NCBI GenBank assembly: GCA_964196565.1
Contig: CAXMUH010000101.1
Span: 1 to 6,676, forward strand
Origin: 2-12-FULL-42-15 sp964196565
GTDB lineage: Bacteria; Pseudomonadota; Gammaproteobacteria; Coxiellales; Coxiellaceae
Direction of reading: 5' to 3'
DNA: 6,676 nt
The notes under the pieces were generated by a model that was not told where the DNA came from, made no database searches, and was given only the letters and a program-made list of their open reading frames with translations. This document shows, in pieces, positions 1-4,767 of this stretch. Within the stretch, counting starts at the first letter, position 1. Every line of letters begins with the position of its first letter. The translations under genes and the position numbers were made by a program.

Positions 1-482
1 GTTTCACCCACAAAATTAAAACCGGTGGCTTTTAATTTTTTCGCCATCGCTTTTGACTCAACTGAAGTAGCAGGTATTTTATCCGTTGTGCGCCACTCAT
101 TTATAATTACATCGCCATCGGTAAATTGCCACATAAAATCAGTAAAATTCACACCCTGTTCTTTTAACTTTAAATAAGTTTTTGCATTATTAATCGCTGA
201 GGTAATTTTTAATTTATTACGAATAATCCCTGTATTTTGCATTAATTGATTAATTTGAGCTTGATTAAAACGCGCCAATTTCTGTGGGTCGAAATGAGCA
301 AATGACGCTCGCATATTTTCGCGTTTATTTAAAATCGTAATCCAGCTTAGACCCGCTTGCATCCCCTCCAACAATAGAAACTCGAATAAAATTTGTTCAT
401 CTAACTCAGGGACGCCCCACTCGTGATCGTGGTAGTCAACATAAATTGGAATATCACCACACCAATGGCATCTTTTTAGCAT
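1..482 (-). CDS. tag: DNA-3-methyladenine glycosylase I (Tag), partial, C-terminus beyond the window
   Basis: This enzyme excises 3-methyladenine from alkylated DNA in the cytoplasm, the first step of base excision repair. Translating the minus strand from the ATG at 482 gives 160 uninterrupted codons that run off the left edge. The protein begins MLKRCHWCGD and continues with YHDHEWGVPE, LLLEGMQAGLSW and TGIIRNKLKI, all hallmarks of Tag. Cys5 and His18 match the first two zinc ligands of E. coli Tag (Cys4, His17), and Glu39 and Trp47 match its base-recognition Glu38 and Trp46. The family is about 185-190 residues long, so roughly 27 residues, including the last two zinc ligands, lie outside. 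The visible part ends at the family's F-x-F-V-G motif. The ATG at 494-496 on the same strand is in another frame and stops after six codons. A GAGA about 8 nt upstream of the chosen ATG is a modest ribosome site. The gene is divergent from the ArnT-like gene and functionally unrelated to it. Confidence 0.95.
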   Translation of the reverse strand, partial: MLKRCHWCGDIPIYVDYHDHEWGVPELDEQILFEFLLLEGMQAGLSWITILNKRENMRASFAHFDPQKLARFNQAQINQLMQNTGIIRNKLKITSAINNAKTYLKLKEQGVNFTDFMWQFTDGDVIINEWRTTDKIPATSVESKAMAKKLKATGFNFVGE

Positions 483-499
483 CGCTCAATTCTCATAAA

Positions 500-528
500 T
501 TGCGTTACACAAATAAACGTCTTACAAT
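500..528 (+). promoter_or_regulatory. Putative sigma70 promoter for the ArnT-like glycosyltransferase gene
   Basis: TTGCGT (500-505) and TACAAT (523-528) are separated by 17 bp and match the sigma70 consensus at 3/6 and 5/6 positions. Transcription would begin near 535, giving a leader of about 30 nt that contains the AAGGA ribosome site and ends at the GTG at 566. This spacing supports the GTG as the true start, because the upstream ATG at 446 lies before the promoter. It is a prediction from hexamer matching only. Confidence 0.45.
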
Positions 529-551
529 ATCCACCCACACTTTCAATCATC

Positions 552-556
552 AAGGA
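552..556 (+). promoter_or_regulatory. Ribosome binding site that decides the GTG start at 566
   Basis: AAGGA lies 9 nt upstream of the GTG at 566-568. No comparable site precedes the in-frame ATG at 446, which lies inside the divergent tag coding sequence. The next in-frame ATG, at 629, would remove part of the first membrane helix. Confidence 0.6.
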
Positions 557-565
557 CCACCAGCT

Positions 566-2140
566 GTGATAAGCAGATCATATTATAAGCTAACCACTTT
601 AACATGGATCACTCTTTGGGTCAGCTTAATGGCGACCTTTGTGGTTTTTTTGCCCGGATTCAGTGAGTTTGATACCTCAAAGTATTTAACCATTTCAGAA
701 GATATGATGCGACAACACAATTATCTGCTTGCCTATTGGCAAGGCCATATTTATAGCGATAAACCTCCGCTGTTATTTTGGTTATTTATTGGCGGATGGA
801 AAGTATTTGGCTTCTCATATTGGTGGCCACAATTTGTTGTTATGGCGATCGCCACATTGAGCATCTTTGCCAGCCAAAAATTGGGGAAAAGCCTGTGGCC
901 AAACCAACCCACCATTGCTAATTTAATCCCAATTATTTTAGTCGGTTGCTTTTATTGGGTTTGGTTCGCCAAACAAATACGCGTCGATAGTATTTTGGTG
1001 CTCGCAACTCTACTCAGCATTTACTGCATCGTTAAGTCCATTCAAGGGAAAAAAATATATTGGCTCGGCTATGTGCTTGCCATTGGCCTTGGCGGCTTTG
1101 CCAAAGGTCCCGTTATTTTAGCATTTGTACTTCTGCCTGCTATTTTTCTACCCGTCATGATCGATAATGAAAATGGATTTTCACCCAAATGGTATGCCTT
1201 TCTAGGCCTTGCCACCATCATCGGTTTAGCAATCCCACTGACCTGGGCGATCCCTGCCGCTATTCAAGGTGGATCTGCATTTACGCAAGAAATTTTTTAT
1301 CGCCAAATCACCCATCGCCAATCGATGCATCAATCTTCTTTATTTTTTTACGTGAGCCGATTGCCTTTATGGTTGTTACCTTGGTCTATTTACCCACCGG
1401 CGTACAAAGGCTTGCGCTCATTAAAACTTTTCAAGCCGGTCAGTTGTGATACGGCATGCTTGGCGATAATTCTGTGCGGCATTGTGGCTTTTAGCGTATT
1501 TGGACAAAAGCTTCCGCATTATTTATACCCACTTTTTCCTTTTTTCGCTATTTTAATTGCACGGCTTTGTGCGCACCCAACCATCTACAAGCAGCGCCAC
1601 CAGTGGCCTATGGCTATTTTAATTTTTGCGCTTGCCTTATTTTGTTTAAGTTTTCCTTTTATCAGCGCCTCACTACCAGAAAAAGCATTTATCCGCGGCT
1701 ATTTTTTACAAGAGATCAATTTAAACTTATGGGGAGGCGCACTACTCGTCACAGCACTTGTGCTTTTGTTCGCAAACCTTAGAACCAAATTTCTGCAAAT
1801 TATCCTAATCAGCTGTTCCAGCGTTTTGATTGCACTTTTTGTCAATAATGCGGTGCTTTACAGTTATCAAAAGCATATTAATAAAAAACAATTAATAAAA
1901 GCCCTTAATACAATAGAGCAACCTGTTATTGCCAGCGGTGATTTTAAAGATCAACAAATAACAAACTATATTCAGCAGCACCATATTCAAGTACTGCCCC
2001 AAGATCAACTGCAACACTGGCAAGCGACGCATAAAGATTACGCTGTGCTAACAACGCAGATGAACCTGATACATCAAAAGCAAAAGCCCATTGCTTGGTA
2101 TTATCAGACGCGATTTTCAGTGGTTAGTTTGTGGGATTAA
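566..2140 (+). CDS. ArnT/PMT-like GT-C membrane glycosyltransferase (glycosyltransferase family 39/83 type)
   Basis: The product is a predicted inner-membrane transferase that moves a sugar from a polyprenyl-phosphate carrier to an acceptor, such as lipid A or another surface glycan, on the periplasmic face. The GTG start gives 524 residues. After a first helix (about 11-30), the first periplasmic loop carries Asp36 in FDTSKY, aligned with the catalytic Asp of the D-E-x-x-Y motif of ArnT-like enzymes. It is followed by SDKPPLLFW (about 64-72), equivalent to the family's EKPPL. Further family signatures are QIRVDS (Arg139, Asp141), GGFAKGPVI (about 176-184), the LPLWLLPWS segment and GQKLPHYLYPLFP (about 313-325). 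Hydrophobic helices run to about residue 430, then a hydrophilic tail follows. Sugar and acceptor cannot be read from sequence. Its 3' end overlaps the convergent LAB_N gene by 17 bp. The family is sure; the exact role is not. Confidence 0.88.
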   Translation: MISRSYYKLTTLTWITLWVSLMATFVVFLPGFSEFDTSKYLTISEDMMRQHNYLLAYWQGHIYSDKPPLLFWLFIGGWKVFGFSYWWPQFVVMAIATLSIFASQKLGKSLWPNQPTIANLIPIILVGCFYWVWFAKQIRVDSILVLATLLSIYCIVKSIQGKKIYWLGYVLAIGLGGFAKGPVILAFVLLPAIFLPVMIDNENGFSPKWYAFLGLATIIGLAIPLTWAIPAAIQGGSAFTQEIFYRQITHRQSMHQSSLFFYVSRLPLWLLPWSIYPPAYKGLRSLKLFKPVSCDTACLAIILCGIVAFSVFGQKLPHYLYPLFPFFAILIARLCAHPTIYKQRHQWPMAILIFALALFCLSFPFISASLPEKAFIRGYFLQEINLNLWGGALLVTALVLLFANLRTKFLQIILISCSSVLIALFVNNAVLYSYQKHINKKQLIKALNTIEQPVIASGDFKDQQITNYIQQHHIQVLPQDQLQHWQATHKDYAVLTTQMNLIHQKQKPIAWYYQTRFSVVSLWD

Positions 2141-2438
2141 CAACCTCAGAACTAGGTGAAATTTTTCGTTCTTTTTTGATAAAATAAATATTACGCAGAT
2201 AAATCAAAAGTCCGGTTGATTGACCAATAATAAAAACCGGGTCACGTTTAAAAATTGCATATGAAAGTAGAACCACACCACCGGTTAAACTAAAGTACCA
2301 AAACACATCTGGAATAACGCTTTTGCGACGATACTCACTCACGATCCACTGAATTAAAAATCGCATTGCAAATAATGTTTGGCCGGTTAATCCAATACCA
2401 AGCCAAATTAAATCATTGGTAGAATAGTGCTTAAACAT
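2124..2438 (-). CDS. Lipid A biosynthesis N-terminal domain (LAB_N) small membrane protein
   Basis: This is a 104-residue protein that is essentially one LAB_N domain. It shows the family pattern in order: GLTGQTLFAMRFLIQW (16-31), SEYRRKSVIP (34-43), FWYFSLTGG (46-54), KRDPVFIIGQSTG (64-76) and LIYLRNIYF (78-86). Three hydrophobic segments (about 9-31, 46-63, 67-86) indicate an integral inner-membrane protein. Biochemical function in the family is poorly defined. It commonly sits next to DPM1-like GT2 and ArnT-like genes, and I recall it being grouped with small MtN3/PQ-loop-type transporters, so a role in moving or presenting a lipid-linked sugar is plausible (inference). The ATG at 2438 overlaps the last 8 bp of the upstream GT2 gene and has a GAGAGAGAG tract just before it (2443-2451). 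A TTG at 2453 would add five residues but leaves that tract inside the gene. It is translationally coupled to the GT2. Confidence 0.9.
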   Translation of the reverse strand: MFKHYSTNDLIWLGIGLTGQTLFAMRFLIQWIVSEYRRKSVIPDVFWYFSLTGGVVLLSYAIFKRDPVFIIGQSTGLLIYLRNIYFIKKERKISPSSEVVNPTN

Positions 2439-3156
2439 CGTGCTCTCTCTCAACTTCTATAAATCGTTTCATCAACCAGGCAACACCGATAAGATCGACA
2501 ATACCTGCCCACAGTCGATTCATCACCCCGTACTTTGAAACGCCAGCAACTCGCTCTCGATGCGATACGTGAACTTGTAAAACACGTGCCCCAGCACGTC
2601 GAAAAAGTGCGGGTAAAAAACGGTGGCAATTTTTAAAAAGCGGTAAAGTTAAAAACAAATCTCGTGGAAAAATTTTTATTCCACAGCCGCTGTCCGGACA
2701 GTCATCCTTTAAAAAACTACGACGCACATTATTTGCAATTTTTGATGAACACTTTCGCAGCCAGTTATCCAAACGCTGCGCGCGTTGGCCCATACATAAA
2801 ACATACTGTGAATTCTGCTGGTTAACCGCCTCAATCAGTAGCGGCAAGTCTTTGGGGTCATTTTGCCGATCACCGTCCAATGTCGCAATCCAAGGATGGC
2901 GTGCTTGGCGTACACCCGAAACAACAGCAGCGCTTTGTCCACAATTAGATCGATGTGAAACCAAGCGAACATTTGAGTATTTGCTGCACATGCGTTGAAT
3001 GCACAAAACAGTTTCATCACTGCTGGCGTCATCAACAAAGATAATTTCATAGTCAATTTTGTCCGCTAACGCCTGAATCACTTCTTCGGTTAACGGTTGC
3101 ACATTATTCTGCTCATTGTAAACCGGAATTACGACAGAAAGCGCTTCTATGTTCAT
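2431..3156 (-). CDS. DPM1-like family 2 glycosyltransferase (polyprenyl-phosphate sugar synthase type)
   Basis: The product is a 241-residue soluble or peripheral GT-A enzyme, predicted to transfer a sugar from a nucleotide donor to polyprenyl phosphate on the cytoplasmic face of the membrane. Counting from the ATG at 3156, the N-terminus has SVVIPVYNEQNN (about 7-18) and IIFVDDASSD (about 38-47). The metal-binding DGD is at 94-96 in TLDGDRQNDP. The acceptor-side signatures are CPDSGCGIK (about 153-161), HRFLPALFRR and HRERVAGVSKYG (about 199-210), the last typical of DPM1-type enzymes. No transmembrane pair follows the catalytic domain, unlike GtrB or ArnC. The start has AAGGA 7 nt upstream. 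A GTG at 3195 in frame would add 13 residues that lack family similarity. It is first in a two-gene minus-strand operon with the LAB_N gene. The transferred sugar is unknown. Confidence 0.9.
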   Translation of the reverse strand: MNIEALSVVIPVYNEQNNVQPLTEEVIQALADKIDYEIIFVDDASSDETVLCIQRMCSKYSNVRLVSHRSNCGQSAAVVSGVRQARHPWIATLDGDRQNDPKDLPLLIEAVNQQNSQYVLCMGQRAQRLDNWLRKCSSKIANNVRRSFLKDDCPDSGCGIKIFPRDLFLTLPLFKNCHRFLPALFRRAGARVLQVHVSHRERVAGVSKYGVMNRLWAGIVDLIGVAWLMKRFIEVEREHDV

Positions 3157-3163
3157 ATAAATA

Positions 3164-3168
3164 TCCTT
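3164..3168 (-). promoter_or_regulatory. Ribosome binding site for the DPM1-like GT2
   Basis: On the minus strand AAGGA sits 7 nt before the ATG at 3156. This strong site favours that ATG over the in-frame GTG at 3195. Confidence 0.65.
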
Positions 3169-3184
3169 ATAAATTGTGCTTGCT

Positions 3185-3212
3185 ATTATGCCCACATCTC
3201 TCTAAAAAGCAA
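3185..3212 (-). promoter_or_regulatory. Putative sigma70 promoter for the GT2/LAB_N operon
   Basis: On the minus strand TTGCTT (3207-3212) and CATAAT (3185-3190) are 16 bp apart, with 3/6 and 5/6 consensus matches. Transcription would start near 3178, leaving a leader of about 20 nt with the AAGGA site. If the predicted start is right, the GTG at 3195 lies upstream of the transcript. The hairpin at 3228-3275 lies just upstream of the -35 hexamer, where an activator or operator could act. Confidence 0.35.
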
Positions 3213-3227
3213 ATTTGGTCATTGTTT

Positions 3228-3275
3228 GATGTTTGATTGTTTGATGTGCAAAGCGCATCAAACAAATCAATCATC
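3228..3275. repeat. Long imperfect inverted repeat (hairpin) in the divergent intergenic region
   Basis: The arms are 3228-3249 and 3253-3275, with AAA between them. The inner 11 bp (GTTTGATGTGC against GCGCATCAAAC) pair fully apart from one T-G wobble. The outer part continues to GATG/CATC with one mismatch and one bulged base. The heptamer GTTTGAT occurs directly repeated at 3224-3230, 3231-3237 and 3239-3245, and inverted at 3257-3263. The structure lies between two divergent transcription units and has no adjoining T-run, so an operator or a small dispersed repeat is more likely than a terminator. It could also form in RNA if a transcript crosses it. Confidence 0.75.
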
Positions 3276-3277
3276 AC

Positions 3278-3306
3278 TTCTCAATCAACTAAAAAGGCTG
3301 TAAAAT
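3278..3306 (+). promoter_or_regulatory. Putative sigma70 promoter for the GT2-GtrA-oxidoreductase operon
   Basis: TTCTCA (3278-3283) and TAAAAT (3301-3306) are 17 bp apart and match consensus at 4/6 and 5/6 positions. They begin 3 bp after the inverted repeat ends. Transcription would start near 3313, with a leader of about 37 nt before the GTG at 3350. A second candidate -10, CATAAT at 3333-3338, pairs less well with TTGATC at 3308-3313 (19 bp) and is too close to the ribosome site. Confidence 0.4.
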
Positions 3307-3338
3307 CTTGATCCAAGTAATCGATCTGAAATCATAAT

Positions 3339-3342
3339 GGAG
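3339..3342 (+). promoter_or_regulatory. Ribosome binding site supporting the GTG start at 3350
   Basis: GGAG lies 7 nt upstream of the GTG at 3350-3352. The nearby ATG at 3337-3339 is out of frame, and the coding frame has no other start before the conserved GT2 fold begins at about residue 20. Confidence 0.6.
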
Positions 3343-3349
3343 CTGCATA

Positions 3350-4360
3350 GTGGAAACAAGGACTATCTTAGATCAAACAATACATACTCAACCTCTACAA
3401 TCTCCATCGATCGCAGTATTGCTGCCATGTCATAATGAAGAGGCCACGATTAAAGAGGTTGTGCAAGCATTTTACAAGGCGCTACCCACCTGCACCGTTT
3501 ACGTCTATGATAATGCTTCTACGGACAAAACAGCAGAAAAAGCCCTCAATGCTGGCGCTGTGGTCCGCTTTGAGAATCGAAAAGGCAAAGGCAATGTGAT
3601 TCGCAGAATGTTTGCCGATATTGAAGCCGATATTTATATTAGTGCTGACGGTGATTTAACCTATGACGCTGCTGCAAGCCCCAAAATGGTTAACATGTTA
3701 ACCAACAATTATCTGGATATGGTGGTTGGCACCCGCGCTGATAATAAGCAAGATAAAAAAACATACCGACCTGGACATCGGTTTGGAAATGCCTTCTTTA
3801 CCAATGCAGTCGGTTTCTTATTTGGTAAAAGCTTTACGGACATTTTATCCGGGTATCGCGTTTTTTCACGCCGCTTTGTTAAATCATTTCCAGCACTTTC
3901 GCATGGCTTTGATATCGAAACTGAGTTGACCATTCATAGCCTGGAACTTAAACTTCCCGTCGATGAAATAGAAACTGAATATGCTTCACGTCCACAGGGT
4001 TCCACCAGCAAACTCAATAAGTATCGTGACGGCATCAAAATATTATTTCGCTTATTATTAATGCTAAAAGAAACCCGACCTTTATTTTTCTTTGGAACTA
4101 TTGCATTTTTGCTGGCGATGATATCCGTATTGCTCGCCGCACCACTTTTTCACACTTACCTGATTAGCCATGCGGTGCCTAGAATTCCAACCGCAATCCT
4201 ATCAACGGCCATCATGATGCTGTCTTTTATCAGTCTAACCTCTGGTATTATTCTCGATAGCGTGTGCCGCGGCCGCAAAGAAAGAAAATACCTTTATTAC
4301 TTATCATTACCATGGATGAAAAAAGATATTGCAAATGCTAAAACCCACGTGGATCAATAA
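3350..4360 (+). CDS. Membrane-anchored family 2 glycosyltransferase (GtrB/ArnC/DPM-like, two C-terminal helices)
   Basis: The product has 336 residues: a cytoplasmic GT-A domain followed by two membrane helices. It is predicted to make a polyprenyl-phosphate-linked sugar from a nucleotide sugar. The GT2 core shows SIAVLLPCHNEEATI (20-34), VYDNASTDKT (52-61), RKGKGN (77-82), the metal-binding ADGDLTYD with Asp100 and Asp102 (99-106), VVGTRAD (125-131) and DILSGYRVFSRRF (164-176). HGFDIETELT (185-194) and PVDEIETEYASRPQGSTSKLNKY (a conserved acceptor-side region, 203-225) follow. Hydrophobic helices lie at about 245-265 and 280-303, then a basic tail. This architecture resembles GtrB, and a GtrA gene follows, overlapping by 26 bp. 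It differs clearly from the minus-strand GT2 at 2431-3156, so the two probably use different sugars or carriers. GTG start with GGAG upstream. The donor sugar is unknown. Confidence 0.9.
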   Translation: METRTILDQTIHTQPLQSPSIAVLLPCHNEEATIKEVVQAFYKALPTCTVYVYDNASTDKTAEKALNAGAVVRFENRKGKGNVIRRMFADIEADIYISADGDLTYDAAASPKMVNMLTNNYLDMVVGTRADNKQDKKTYRPGHRFGNAFFTNAVGFLFGKSFTDILSGYRVFSRRFVKSFPALSHGFDIETELTIHSLELKLPVDEIETEYASRPQGSTSKLNKYRDGIKILFRLLLMLKETRPLFFFGTIAFLLAMISVLLAAPLFHTYLISHAVPRIPTAILSTAIMMLSFISLTSGIILDSVCRGRKERKYLYYLSLPWMKKDIANAKTHVDQ

Positions 4361-4754
4361 ACTACTTCAGTTTAAATTAATACGTTTTGCTTTAGTCGGT
4401 GGAATCGGCTTTATCGTCGACGCTGGAGTTTTACTGATAGCACACCTGTATTTTAATTTAAATCTAGCACGGCTAATTTCAATATCAGCCGCAATCACTT
4501 GCACCTGGGCATTAAATCGAATTTTTACATTTCAATCTTCTGACCCAGGTTATAAATCTGAATGGATGCGATACTCCATGGTCTGCACCGTTGGCAGCAG
4601 CTTGAGTTATTTTGGTTTTATAACGCTCACTCATTTATCAAATTGGCTTTATCAATATCCCATCGTGCCACTCGCCATTGTCAGCGTATTAACCGCGTTC
4701 TTTAATTATTATTTCTCTCAACTATTTGCATTTAAACAAGTAGCAACAGAATAA
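4335..4754 (+). CDS. GtrA-family membrane protein (putative flippase or accessory for polyprenyl-linked sugar)
   Basis: A 139-residue integral membrane protein with the GtrA fold: LIRFALVGGIGFIVDAGVL (about 16-34), WALNRIFTF (58-66) and, at the C-terminus, FNYYFSQLFAFK (123-134). Four hydrophobic segments are visible at about 18-38, 44-60, 81-101 and 108-127. GtrA proteins of phage and bacterial O-antigen modification systems are proposed to flip undecaprenyl-phosphate-sugar made by GtrB. Other family members, such as Rv3789 of Mycobacterium, act in lipid-linked arabinose metabolism. The ATG at 4335 lies inside the end of the upstream GT2 gene (26 bp overlap) and has only a weak AAAGA at 4322-4326, so translation is probably coupled. 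A TTG at 4329 would add two residues. The pairing with the GT2 is strong contextual evidence for a joint function. Confidence 0.9.
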   Translation: MLKPTWINKLLQFKLIRFALVGGIGFIVDAGVLLIAHLYFNLNLARLISISAAITCTWALNRIFTFQSSDPGYKSEWMRYSMVCTVGSSLSYFGFITLTHLSNWLYQYPIVPLAIVSVLTAFFNYYFSQLFAFKQVATE

Positions 4755-4767
4755 GCGAACCCCTAAA

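Noticed and set aside
1..482. tag as a truncated pseudogene
   Set aside because: The frame is uninterrupted with all expected N-terminal ligands and active-site residues; it is simply cut by the window edge.
1189..1782. Open plus-strand frames at 1189-1449 and 1567-1782
   Set aside because: They lie wholly inside the ArnT-like gene in another frame; their translations show no family features.
3157..3195. GTG at 3195 as start of the minus-strand GT2
   Set aside because: The added 13 residues have no family similarity, whereas the ATG at 3156 has AAGGA at ideal spacing and the predicted promoter lies between the two.
3224..3275. CRISPR-like array from the repeated GTTTGAT units
   Set aside because: The repeats are only 7 bp, nearly contiguous and partly inverted, with no spacers.
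3097..3303. Plus-strand frame of 68 codons across the GT2 start and the divergent promoter region
   Set aside because: It overlaps the well-supported minus-strand GT2 start and the hairpin, has no ribosome site, and its translation looks like read-through of repeats.
3709..3933. Frames on both strands inside the membrane-anchored GT2 gene
   Set aside because: They are shadows of the GT2 coding sequence, whose catalytic motifs are intact in the main frame.
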